Shown: piece by piece, positions 10,966 through 21,115 of the stretch
Layout: every line of letters starts with the position of its first letter
Numbering within the stretch: position 1 is the stretch's first letter
Origin: Linum tenue
Lineage: Eukaryota > Streptophyta > Magnoliopsida > Malpighiales > Linaceae
Reading direction: 5' to 3'
DNA length: 64,000 bases
NCBI GenBank assembly: GCA_946122785.1
Contig: CAMGYJ010000010.1
Span: 26,391,608-26,455,607 of the forward strand
The notes under the pieces: generated by a model
Told to the model about the DNA's origin: nothing
The model's database searches: none
Seen by the model: only the letters and a program-made list of their open reading frames with translations
Made by a program: the position numbers and the translations under genes

Positions 10966-12620
10966 AGATGGACGTCCTTATCCTATTCGGATTAGGACTA
11001 TGGACTATGTGAAGACTGCTAGTATCAGCTTGAAGCGGCGTCGTTTGATTTATAAGAAGACTGTTGCCGTCTGCGGTGTCGTTTTACTTGTGTGTCGTTT
11101 TATTTATGTGTCTCTTTGGTTTATAAGAAGACTACTGCCTTCTACGGTGTCGTTTTATTTAGTTCGGATGGATTTGATTGAATTCGATATGGAGGTTGCT
11201 CCCTAAATAAATCATGTGCAACATTTCAGTTGATTTATTTTTCTCACTCGTTTTTTTTATTGAATTATTAAATTGGATTTTTTACTTGTTTATAAAATTA
11301 CTTAATTTTGGCTACTAAAATTATGAAATGTAATTTGGGCGTGAAATGACAAGAGCATGCGCCGACAGAGGACTTCTGAAAATGGAGGCAGTAATCAAGA
11401 AATAAACTACAGTATTTTTATTGAGTACAAATGGCAACTTTTATACTATACATATGGCAACTTTCCCCTCTTGTCTCAAACACTAAAAGTACAAATCTTG
11501 AAAAACAAAACAATTTACTTTCCCTCCTCCCACTTTTATACTATACATATGACAACTTTCCCCTCTTGTATATATTTTGGGAGCATGATCAACAAGTATG
11601 CGTCAATGTCGCCCAGAAGAACCATCATTCTTTGGGCGATATTCAAACGGCGACTTATTGTCATTGCTCCCCTCCCTGCCTCTAACAAAGACCCTTCATG
11701 GAGAGCAAAGGAGAAACAATACAACGAAGGATTTAGTTTAACAGTCATGATCTAACAATGACATAATTAAAGGAACTGAGATCTAAAATAATACGCAGTC
11801 TCATCTTTACCACTGCACCTGAAAATAAAGCATGGACAGGAGGTCGAAGAGGCGGATGGGGTTGATTTTCGGGGTTGAGAAGATAGGAGAAAGGGGTCTT
11901 TTCAGGGATTGAGAGGAGGAACGAACAACAGCAGGAGATGAGTGCCTCTTGGGTTTCGGAGCATGGTCTCTCCCTCTCTGATTAAAGAATTTATAAATGA
12001 GCTCATAAATTTACTTTGCCTTTCCAGCCCTTCCCATTTACTGAAAATCACACTCCCTACCGCTGCCTCAGCCTTGGTAACGTCAGCACTGGTTAGGGGC
12101 AAATGCGACTTTCCGAAAATGGCGATATCTGATTGGGTGACACGCCGCGGTTAGGATTGAAGCTCTTTCACCATCGGATTAAAGGAAAAGTTTAGGAATT
12201 GACGGCGGGAGATGGGGATGTGCTTTTAGACTGGCTTTATAGATTAACTAACTTTTTCGTTTACCAAAATTAATCTACTGATTGGGTACATGTAATTGTA
12301 ACCCTAAACCCTAAACCCGAATCCCTAAACCCTAAACCCGAACCAATCAATACCATATACTCTACAACAATAACACCTTATAGGCTTATACCCGAACCAA
12401 TCCATCCCATTGCTTATTTAGTGGAATCCTAGGTGGCACCATTATTTAGCAAGATTGCAATGCCACCTAGGATATTTTTTCTAAACTAGCAAGATTGCTA
12501 AATTAGGAATTCTTCTTGCAATGCCAAACCCTAATACACGAACCAATCAATAACATATACTCTACAACAATAACACCTTATAGGCTTATACCCTAACCAA
12601 TCAATACCATATATACTCTA
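10966..12620. repeat. Direct duplication unit 1 (downstream of transposase)
   Basis: This stretch is repeated with divergence at 13008-14660. Shared landmarks are ATAAGAAGACTGTTG, TAAATAAATCATGTGCAACA, TTTTGGGAGCATGATCAACA, CAACGAAGGATTTAGTTTAA and TTTAGGAATTGACGG. Minus-strand frames within both copies share a short GDIDAYLLIMLPK segment, so it may contain a remnant exon I do not recognise. CCCTAAA repeats lie near its end. Confidence 0.8.
12298..12345. repeat. Interstitial telomere-type CCCTAAA repeats
   Basis: Several near-perfect CCCTAAA units, interrupted by CCCGAA variants, form a short tract. A second tract occurs at 14526-14562 at the corresponding place in the second duplication unit. 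Both are tens of bases long and lie well inside transposon DNA. Confidence 0.85.
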
Positions 12621-12639
12621 AACCATCAACACCTTGCTT

Positions 12640-13007
12640 ATTTAGACCATCTCCAATGGTGCAATTCTTGAGAATTGCAAGCTGATGTGGAGAGGGAGTG
12701 AAAGTGGGATGGTGAGTTGCATTGATGTGGGATCAATTACAAAAGTTGCAAATTTGCATCTGATGAATGTTTTCATGCAGTTGCAAATTTTCATGCAGCA
12801 CACACATATATACAATTCCAATCATAATACTTTACATAATTCGAATAACACAACGACAAAAAACAACTTGAGAGAAAACTCAAATTAATATAACACACTC
12901 ACCAATTAATATTGAATTGCATTGAAAATTAAGTAGGACCCACGGTCACAATTGATGTATAGTTAAAGTTGCTGAAGTGGCAATTGGGACCATATATTTG
13001 CTCGGTG
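12640..13007. other. Spacer between duplication units, possible MITE
   Basis: It begins GACCATCTCCAATGGTGCAA, a phrase common at the ends of plant MITEs, and ends near ATTGGGACCATATATTTGC. Inverted ends are too degenerate to define a boundary. No coding region is seen. Confidence 0.35.
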
Positions 13008-13351
13008 TTGGAAACTTGAACTGAAACTGGAAGTCCTCCTATGCCGAGTCGTTTGGTATATAAGAAGACTGTTGGCTCTTGCGGTGTCGTTTAATTTATG
13101 CACTCATTAATGGTCAGTTGAAGGCAATTTTTAAGCACTCTAAATAAATCATGTGCAACATTTCAGTTGAATAATCTTGAGAACTAGTTTTTTTTATTCA
13201 ATTATTATATCGTATTTTTTGCACTAATTTTGAGCACTCATTAAATGGGTAGAGCAATTGGCGACAGAGGAGCAGAGTTCGAAATCCGGCAAAAAAATCC
13301 GGTTGGCCCAATCGTAAAGACTTCTAAAAATGGAGTCAGTAGTCAACAAAT

Positions 13352-13550
13352 AAAGTACAGTATTTTTATTGGGAGTGTAGGATCCCCTGCAGATTTAGAA
13401 GATCTCAAACGCTAATAGTACAAAGTACAGTATTTTTATTGGGAGTGTAGGATCCCCTGCAGATTTAGAAGATCTCAAACGCTAATAGTACAAAGTACAG
13501 TATTTTTATTGGGAGTGGAGGATCCCTCGCAGATTTAGAAGATCTCAAAC
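13352..13550. repeat. 70-bp tandem repeat, three copies
   Basis: AAAGTACAGTATTTTTATTG recurs at 13352, 13422 and 13492, an exact 70-bp period. The first two units are identical over most of their length; the third ends early with small changes (GGAGGATCCCTCGC). Confidence 0.95.
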
Positions 13551-14525
13551 ACTTTTGGAAGCCGCCATGGAAGCGAAGAGAGAAGCAGAAGAAAAAATAA
13601 CAAAACAGTATACAAATATAAACAAATGTTACATATAGTCCAACAAAAACAAAAAAGTTGTACTTTCCCTCCCTATTTTATCCTATTATACATATGGCAA
13701 CTTTCCTATCTTGTATACATTTTGGGAGCATGATCAACAAGTACGCGTCAATATCGCCCAAAAGAATCACCACATGAAGTAGGGTTCCACAACACCTATT
13801 ATGGAATCGCAAAAAAATGATATGATTCTTTCGGCGATATTCAGACGGCGACTTATTGTCATTGCTCCCCTCCCTGCCTCTAACAAAGACCCTGCATGGA
13901 GAGAAAAGGAGAAACAATACAACGAAGGATTTAGTTTAACAGTCATGATCTAACAATGACATAATGAAAGGAAATGATATCTAAAATAATACGCAGTCTC
14001 ATCATTACCACTGCACCCGAAAATAAAGCATGGGATAGGAGGACGAAGAGGCGGATGGGGTTGATTTTCGGAGTTTTATATTGAGAAGATGGAAGAAAGG
14101 GTTCTTTTCAGGGATTGAGAGGAGGAGGAACGAACAGCAGCAGGAGATGAGTGCCACTCGGGTTTCGGAGCACGGTCTCTCCTTCACTGATTAACGAATT
14201 TATAGATTGACTCGTAATTACTTTTACTTTCCCTCCCTTCACATTTACTGAAAATTATACTCCCTACCACTGCCTCGGCCTTGGTAATGCCAACATTGGT
14301 TATGGGCAAAAGCGACTTTCCGAATTCGGCAATATCTGATTGGGTGACACGCACGCGACAAGGATCGAAGGTATTTCACCATCGGATTAAGGGAAAAGTT
14401 TAGGAATTGACGGTGGGAAATGGGGATGTACTTTTATAAATAGTCTGAATTTGTAGATTAACTAACTTTTTCGTTTACCAACATTACTCTATTGATCTGG
14501 TTTATGTTATTCTAACTTGAATCAT

Positions 14526-14562
14526 AACCCTGAACCCTAAACCCTAAACCCTAAACCAAACC
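14526..14562. repeat. Interstitial CCCTAAA tract, second copy
   Basis: ACCCTGAACCCTAAACCCTA followed by further CCCTAAA units, matching the plant telomere repeat. It stands at the equivalent position to the 12298-12345 tract. Confidence 0.85.
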
Positions 14563-14907
14563 CTAATACACGAACCAATCAATACCATATACTATACAAC
14601 AATAACAACACCTTATAGGCTTATACCGTAACCAATCAATAACATATATACTTTAAACCATCAACACCTTGCTCCTCCCTTATACCATAACCTTCAAGAC
14701 CTTATACTGTATACCAACAACACCTTCTTCTATCTCCATCCCCAACTTTCAATTTATAATAAGTGTTTCCTTTGAAATATAAAATGGAACCCACCTTGGC
14801 AATTGCTAGCATAATTTAGGGATGTAGATGAATAGAAATTGTTAAGTGATGAATTGCTAAAATTGATGATGTGGCGGTAGGGACCTCGTTTAGAAATTGT
14901 TGTTCAA

Positions 14908-15062
14908 TTTTAGGGATGAAGATGATCAATACACTAACCCAATATCATATACTCTAAACCATCAACACCTTATACAATATCGTATTTTAGGGATGGAGAT
15001 GATCAATACACTAACCCAATACCATGTACTCTAAACCATCAACACCTTATACAATATCGTAT
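14908..15062. repeat. 77-bp tandem duplication
   Basis: TAGGGATG(A/G)AGATGATCAA begins at 14911 and again at 14988. Both units continue with ACTAACCCAATA and ACTCTAAACCATCAACACCT. Related phrases reappear at 15640-15800, where CCATATACCATATACTCTAA is repeated several times. Confidence 0.85.
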
Positions 15063-15084
15063 ACCTATACGCTGATAAATTAAA

Positions 15085-15215
15085 ATTATAACTTGCTTTT
15101 CAAAACATAAATTAAAAATTGATACTCACTAAGTATCGAACCACAAACCTCTACTTTATTGACTAAGCAAATAACAGACAATTAACCAATTAAGCTACAA
15201 CACATTGATGACCAT
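15085..15215 (-). mobile_element. tRNA-like SINE remnant
   Basis: On the minus strand a Pol III A-box-like TAGCTTAATTGG (15186-15197) is followed 43 bp later by a B-box-like GGTTCGATAC (15133-15142). The region downstream ends in A/T-rich sequence. A diverged copy of the B-box half is found at about 15895-15945 (CTCACTAAGTATCCAACCAC). Box order and spacing suit a tRNA-derived SINE or a tRNA pseudogene; no cloverleaf was confirmed. Confidence 0.4.
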
Positions 15216-15639
15216 CTTGCATAATTTCGCTTTCTTATTAAGTGAAGGGTTAAAATGAACGATAAATATATCACAGGGGATTGTTTCAACTTTGGCGGGG
15301 ACTGAGAGAGTGGAAAAGGGGTAATTATTCTACCAAAAAAGAAAAGAAAAGGGGGAATTAACGAAGAGTTAAATTGGACGGATTGTCTTTAGCACGCCAC
15401 TACCACCCAAAATCCTTCGGAGCAAAGACATGTTGGTTCAAGTCAAAGAATAAATGAAGAAAGATGAAGTTAAGAACTCTAACTAATTTTGATATGTCTA
15501 AATTTCCTGATAATAAGGCATGATCAGCATTTATAAGAAGATGTTAAGACAATATAAAATCGAGAAAAATAAAACAACACCTACCCTCAGCCGAATCAAT
15601 CAATACAATATGCTCTGGACCATCAACAATTCAACACCT

Positions 15640-16179
15640 TATAAACCATCCCATATACCATATACTCTAAACGATATACCATATACCATATACTCTAAAC
15701 CATCCCATATACCATATACCATATACTCTAAACCATCAACAACCTAATACACTAACCAGTCAGTAATCATTAACTTAACCATAAACACCTTATACAATAA
15801 TCGCATACCTATACGCTGATAAAATTTTACATTTTGAAAATACTTGCCCAAGTAAAGTACACAAGTACTTCAAAAGTGAAATTCTAACTTTCGTTTCAAA
15901 ACATAAATTTAAAAAATGTCCTCACTAAGTATCCAACCACAAGCCTCTAATTAGTCTACAAGAGGTTTGTTATGTCAAGAGGGGCAAACAGTGAGAGAGT
16001 GGAATATGGGCAATTAATAAAGAGTTAAATTGGGCGGATTGTTTTTTACCTCGTACCGATAAATGTGTAAAGAGACACGCTACCATTTACCGAATCCCAA
16101 AAAAAAGATGGAACACATAATTGTGTTTAAATTGCGTGAACGCAAGACATGATCAAGATTTAGAAGCAGAAGCAGAAGC
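15640..16179. repeat. Short tandem and direct repeats, right part of element A
   Basis: 15640-15745 consists of reiterated CCATATACCATATACTCTAA phrases. 15790-16100 is a diverged direct repeat of about 15060-15420, sharing CTATACGCTGATAAA, TTTCAAAACATAAATT, GAGAGAGTGGAA and AAGAGTTAAATTGG. No gene is seen. Confidence 0.7.
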
Positions 16180-16968
16180 AGATGTAAACAAAAGCCCAAC
16201 CTCTTCACAATCCGGATCATGTACACAAGCCCACTTTTGAAGGGAATTTAAAAGCCGAACTAGACTTTGTCCTAAACGCACCGTTAATACATAAACACAA
16301 GTTAAGGCGACCTCTCCATCCGATTCGAATCAAATCCTGTCTTCTTCATCTTCTTCCTCAATTAGGTCGAAGACTGTGTTGCTTATTTCATCTTCAATTT
16401 GTGTAAATTCCGGTCGGAAATATAATGGCGAAGAACAAAAAGTCGATTGTGGATACAAGGAAACGATGATTTTTGATTCCGGTCGGAAATAAAATGGCGA
16501 AGAACAAAACGTCGATTGTGGATACAAGGATTTGTGGTTCAAAATGATGATTATGTGGGGATTTTAGATTGAAAAGGGATCTTCTCTTCGAATGTGGATA
16601 CATAGATTTGGGGTTCAAAACATGATGATGTTGGGGATTTGATATTGGATTGGGAGCTAGATCGAATGTCGATCAAATGATAAAAAGGATTTCAGATTTC
16701 AGATTTCAGAAACGATGATAAAAGGATTATGTTCGAACTTCGAACTAAGAGGGGACATCCCCTCCAAGACGAATGAGGGACTAGAAATTGGTTAGGGTGG
16801 CGGGTCGTATCCATAGGGTTTAACCTCTTAATCGATATAATTAAACCGGGTACAGTTAGGTTGAAGTCCAATGAAAAACGCTTAAACGCTTCGTGATGCT
16901 TTTGGTAATTTTCCTTGCCCCTAGTTACTCGTACCCCGGATTTTGCCCTGGGCACCCTAGAACTGGCC
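16180..16968 (-). repeat. Right inverted end of element A
   Basis: Reverse complement of 1370-2170 with small indels. It contains the matching blocks CCTAAACGCACCGTTAATAC, ACCTCTCCATCCGATTCGAA and CCTCCAAGACGAATGAGGGA. Short minus-strand frames at 16330-16618 come from an internal duplication of a CCGGTCGGAAATAAAATGGC-type phrase. It ends AGAACTGGCC before a TA run. Confidence 0.75.
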
Positions 16969-17609
16969 ATATATATATATAGAATAATGACTACATTGTC
17001 GATGGTCATATCTGTACTATGAGAGTAATTTGGGAATTCACCCGTACATTGTAAGAAATTACTACATTGTCCAGCTAACCATTGCTGACGATTTTTGATC
17101 ATTTCTGATATATTTCAAATCCTGCAATTTCATATCCATTGTTCGCGTTGTTCAACAAGGGTGTTGTCTACTAGGATAAACACTTTTGGAGACCAATCAT
17201 TTTCTTTCATCCCTTATGTTGATATTATATATGTATTATGGAAAGCAACTCGAATATTCAACTATAAGCCTACTTAAGTAGTAAAAGATTTTTACCAAAA
17301 AAAAAAAGTAGTAAAAGACAATTAATATCTTTTGTTAAATAACTGTTTTTATTTCTTACATCATATTTCTTCTCTTATTATTATATTGTAACACATTATG
17401 CATAATTGTACCTCTGACATAACTAAGGTACAAATTCACATGTGACACATATTTATGGGCATATGTCATATCAATTGTATAAATGTCATTTTCAAGTCCG
17501 AACTCTCCCGACCAAGGGGGCGGGTTGGGCGCTAGTTTACATTATGCTCTGTTTGTCAGTGGCGCAACACATCTTTCACATAATTTGTTTAGCCGCCAAT
17601 AAATATTGT
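16969..17609. other. Intergenic, nothing recognised
   Basis: AT-rich sequence with a TA run at its left edge and a T-rich stretch around 17330-17400. No gene or clear repeat boundary is visible. Confidence 0.5.
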
Positions 17610-17734
17610 TAATTACTTAATGTTAATATCACTAGTCTAAAATCTGGAGGTCTTATGTTTGAATCTCTTAAATAGTATCTTAATCACAAAATACTATAAC
17701 ATCAATATTACCATTATCCAAAAAAAAAAAAAAA
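17610..17734 (+). mobile_element. SINE copy 1, with A tail
   Basis: A B-box-like TGTTTGAATCT at 17656-17666 is followed by a short body and a pure A tail at 17720-17734. It parallels copy 2 immediately downstream (ATCACTAGTCTAAAATCTGG versus ACCACTAGTTTAGAACCTAA). The A-box half is degenerate. Confidence 0.5.
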
Positions 17735-17872
17735 GAGCTTGGCTTAGTAGCAATACCACTAGTTTAGAACCTAAAAGTCTCCTATTCTGATCACTTAATA
17801 AGTACCTTAATAAATAATAATCACAAAAAACTAAAAAATCTATATCACCAATATCAAAAAAATTAGGGCAAT
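17735..17872 (+). mobile_element. SINE copy 2
   Basis: It starts GAGCTTGGCTTAGTAGCAAT with an A-box-like TGGCTTAGTAGC. A degenerate B-box (CCTATTCTGATC) follows at about 17781-17792, and it ends in an A-rich tail at about 17866. It lies head to tail with copy 1, and its tail forms the target of the next MITE. Confidence 0.6.
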
Positions 17873-17875
17873 GTC

Positions 17876-18238
17876 TATTTTTTACCCAAACCTTTTTCAG
17901 ATTCTTTTATTTTAACCAAACCTATAGAAATTCTATTTATTATCCAAACGTATTATAATTTATCTAAGTCTGGGCATTCATTCTGTTACCGTTACTTATT
18001 TCGTCCACGTGATAGGTGGGATTTTGTTTTGTTTTTTGATAATCTTTTTATTAAAAATAGTAAATGATGGTATTATGACCGCCACGTAGGAAGTCAACTC
18101 ATTATGGTCATACTTAGTCAGCATTACTAACAGAAAAGTTGACGGAGAGTTAACGTTTGGATAATTTTTAGAAATTCAATAGGTTTGGTTAAAATAAAAG
18201 AATCTGAAAAAGGTTTGGGTAAAAAATAGACATTGCCC
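17876..18238. mobile_element. MULE-type MITE, 363 bp, perfect 9-bp target duplication
   Basis: The terminal inverted repeats are nearly perfect for about 60 bp, beginning GGGCAATGTCTATTTTTTAC and ending GTAAAAAATAGACATTGCCC. AAAAAATTA stands directly outside on both sides (17867-17875 and 18239-18247). A 9-bp duplication is the Mutator signature. Related family members occur at 60676-62462. No coding capacity. Confidence 0.93.
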
Positions 18239-18474
18239 AAAAAATTATTACTTCGTTTAAACTTTGCCAATGGAACAATTATGTGTGGCAGTCATCGGTA
18301 ATCCTAATCAGTTGTTGAATATAAAAACATAGTGCAACTCACTGTTGTTGTGTGGGTTTCCTCTACATTTCAACCCTATTTAGAAATTTAATAGTGGTTA
18401 CCTATTGCATATCATGTATCGGTATGCGATTTTTTCCGTTGGAATAACAAATAAGAATTTACACTTTGATTAAA

Positions 18475-19045
18475 GGGTTAATATATTTGTATGGGCTGAA
18501 CTTTGACCAAAATAAAATCATGGGCAATCTTTTCGATCTATAACATCCTGACTCAAACTATACATCAAAATAACGAAATTGGTCAAACCCGATATTTGAC
18601 CGTTAACTTGGACGGTAAAACGCGTTGACTAACGGTCAATGCGCCAAGTCACTGCCAAGTCAGCACCCTTCCCTTAAAAAACTGTATATTTTCCACCTAT
18701 TACTATTTATTTATTTTGTTCCATTTTGAATTGAAAATTGAATTTCGGGAAAACCCTGAAAAATTAAAAAAATTGAAAAAACTAACTTCATTTTTCTTTT
18801 CTTTTTTTTTTTGTTCAAAATTAAAAAAGAAAAATGATAAATAGGTGGAAATTATAAATTTTTTAAATTGAAAATTGCTGAGTTGGCAGTGACGTGACGC
18901 GTTTGACCGTCCAAGTTAACGATCAAACATTGGGTATGGCCAATTTCATTATTTTGATGTATAGTTTGGGCCATGTTATAGATCGAAAAGATTGGCCAGG
19001 ATGTTTATTTTGGTCAAAGTTCAGGCCATACAAATATATTAACCC
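18475..19045. mobile_element. MULE-type MITE, 571 bp, perfect 9-bp target duplication
   Basis: Long inverted ends begin GGGTTAATATATTTGTATGG and end CCATACAAATATATTAACCC. TTGATTAAA is present on both sides (18466-18474 and 19046-19054). The sequence flanking it (18250-18474 plus 19046-19210) is duplicated at about 28440-28790 without the insertion, giving an empty-site comparison (CTGATTAGATTG near 28630). Confidence 0.95.
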
Positions 19046-19343
19046 TTGATTAAATTGAAAAGTTAGTTTTATCTCAAAACAAAATTATAAATATAACAGT
19101 GTTTGCAAAACCGTACCAGCAATCCGATCAGAAAAATCTCTTATCAGAGTCTAAACTAATAGATAATTTTTAGCGATATGAAACCGTTGAACTACGATAA
19201 AAAACAGTTGAACTCTCTCTCCTGGGGAAACCCCAAGCAATTGCCAGAAGTTTCTTCCTTCCCTATCGGAATTCATCTTCTTTGAACATAACGGGGGCAA
19301 TTATCTATTTCTCGGACGTCAATTCCAAGTCGCTGCATAACAT

Positions 19344-19831
19344 TTGTTGCCGTCGCCGAGGACCCAGATGATGAAATTGATTGTTCAGCCCAAAAGCCCA
19401 GATCTAGTAAATCCAGATCCCTCAACCCTAATCGAAGGTCAAGCAAGGGGTTTTACTTTTATCTTGCAATCTGTGTCGTGGAGGGCTCGGGTTTGGTCGC
19501 TCGCCGGAACACCAGCCCATCCCCTTTGTCAACGATGGATATGGCGCGATAGAGTAGGGAGAAGAAGAAGAAGAAAGGGAAGGCGCCGATGGTGGCAAAT
19601 CGGACTCAGAGAATGAGGCGGGGAAAGTAGTTTGTGACGGTAGCGTGGGTCGAGACAAAAGCAGGGGATGTTCTGCAGGTGATCGATGTGGAGAAAGGGA
19701 GCCTCAATAATGTTATTACTTTCATTCCCGGCGGCATTTTCTTTGTTCGTTACACTATCGAAATCGCTTCCGGTCAGATGGTCAATTTCAGATTTGTGCT
19801 TGATAGCTTGACGAGGCAAAAAGAAGCCTAA
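19344..19831 (+). other. Possible gene fragment, not recognised
   Basis: A GC-richer island between AT-rich repeats with two short plus-strand frames, 19344-19616 and 19634-19831. The second reads as ordinary protein (VETKAGDVLQVIDVEKG... ending RQKEA) but I cannot place it in a family. It may be a remnant exon or transposon-carried fragment; a purine-rich 19920-20000 stretch follows. Confidence 0.3.
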
Positions 19832-20066
19832 GTCTAACTCCATTGTTAAGAAAATTTATTAATTAGCCTCCGGCTCTACACCCCCCTTCGATCGACTCTC
19901 TACCCCATCAGGAACTTCTTAAACAGTTGGGTATGTTAGAGAGAGGGTTAGGAAAGGGATCGTTGAGGAAGAAGGATTGGGAAAGGGAAGGGACTATGTG
20001 GACCGAGTGAGGAGAGAGAATGAAAAATTTTATTTTATTAATTTATTAAATTTTTATTAATTTTTA

Positions 20067-20530
20067 GGCTTAATTGCAAGTTTGGTCACTCGAATTGCTA
20101 CAAAATTTCATGTTTGCCACTCAAATTGATTTATTCCATTTATAGTCACTTAAATTAGTTGAACAATCCAAGTTCGGTCACTCTCCGTTAACCTCCGTTA
20201 ATGACGACCGTTATGTGATGACGTGGCTAACAGAAAATCACATTCATCATATTTTAACACTAAAAAACGACGACCGACCCGCCACGTCATATTTACCCGT
20301 CATGTCAGCCCTACTTGCCCAACCCGCGAACCAACTCAATAATTGATTAAACCCCAAACCCGACCCCCCCTGAATCTAAATTCTCGGGTCGTCGTTTTTT
20401 AGTGTTAAAAAATTATGACTGTGATTTTCTGTTAGCCACTAATTTAAGTGACTATAAATGGAATAAATCAATTTGAGTGGCAAACGTGAATTTTTGTAGT
20501 AATTCGAGTGACCAAACTTGCAATTAATCC
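20067..20530. mobile_element. MULE-type MITE, 464 bp, 9-10 bp target duplication
   Basis: Starts GGCTTAATTGCAAGTTTGGT and ends GACCAAACTTGCAATTAATCC, with inverted arms extending about 150 bp inward. TTAATTTTTA is found immediately before (20057-20066) and after (20531-20540). No coding capacity. Confidence 0.92.
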
Positions 20531-20540
20531 TTAATTTTTA

Positions 20541-20745
20541 TTTTCCACATGGCATCCACGTCAGCGTAGCATGCTAATTAACTAACGGCCAATTATGTTG
20601 ACCGTCCAATTTGACGAAAATTCACGAGTCGGGCCAATTGAGTCTATATGGTACACAGTTGAGGCCTGAATGTTAATTACTGAAACCACAGGCCAAAGTT
20701 GATTATATGATCATAGTTCGGGCCAGAATAAGGTATTAACCCAAC
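20541..20745. mobile_element. Half of a MULE-type MITE
   Basis: The end CATAGTTCGGGCCAGAATAA followed by GGTATTAACCC is the reverse complement of the phrase opening 62640 (GGGTTAATACCTTAGTTTGG). Only this half is seen; the matching left end was not found. Confidence 0.55.
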
Positions 20746-20817
20746 AAAAATCTATGAACATGGAATTGAAATATATACAGCACACTACATTAGACTTGAA
20801 ACAAAAAAGGTCTATAA

Positions 20818-21098
20818 TGATGAACCGACGCTCTCGGTTTGGGAGTTTGCTTGTAACTCACAAGCGAGAGAACGACGTAAAGTGTCAAAAGACTGTTTTA
20901 GGTTTATTATCTGATAAACGGACTAATGCCGAACTTACATTTATATAGGGCATGGAAACCCTAGCTACTATCCTACCTAGCCGAACTCTAGCCACACTCA
21001 GCCCGCTCTCCCTTCCCAACCGACCCAAACAACACCAGTACCCAACCCAATACTAACTAGCTACTAACTAATACCGAACCCATCCCCTTCCCTCATCA
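20818..21098 (-). repeat. 3' LTR of the gag-only element
   Basis: 281 bp, direct repeat of 23097-23306 apart from an extra stretch of about 70 bp (20920-20990) missing from the other LTR. TG...CA ends on the minus strand. Confidence 0.88.
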
Positions 21099-21115
21099 TT
21101 CCTCCCCCATTTAAA

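Larger units (their letters stand above)
13008..14660. repeat. Direct duplication unit 2
   Basis: Diverged second copy of 10966-12620. Its start (GTTGGAAACTTGAACTGA at 13008) still resembles the last codons of the transposase (GTTGAAAACTTGAAGTGA at 10948), so the duplication took in the 3' end of that gene. Unit 2 additionally contains a three-copy tandem repeat at 13352-13550. Its CCCTAAA tract lies at 14526-14562. Confidence 0.8.
1370..16968. mobile_element. Element A: large Mutator-like element with long inverted ends
   Basis: Two diverged copies of an approximately 800-bp sequence lie in inverted orientation at 1370-2170 and 16180-16968. Between them are a plant-transposon-protein gene, a Ulp1-like gene and a FAR1/MULE transposase gene, the gene content expected of an autonomous MULE that carries accessory genes. 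The outermost bases read GGTGATGACTTCTACGGTGT on the left and GGCCAGTTCTAGGGTGCCCA on the reverse complement of the right. Both ends abut TA microsatellite, so the target duplication (9 bases of alternating T and A) is uninformative. The alternative is two independent copies of a smaller element that happen to flank these genes in opposite orientation. Confidence 0.6.

Noticed and set aside
12298..14562. CCCTAAA tracts as a chromosome end
   Set aside because: Only tens of bases long, present twice within duplicated transposon DNA, with sequence continuing on both sides.
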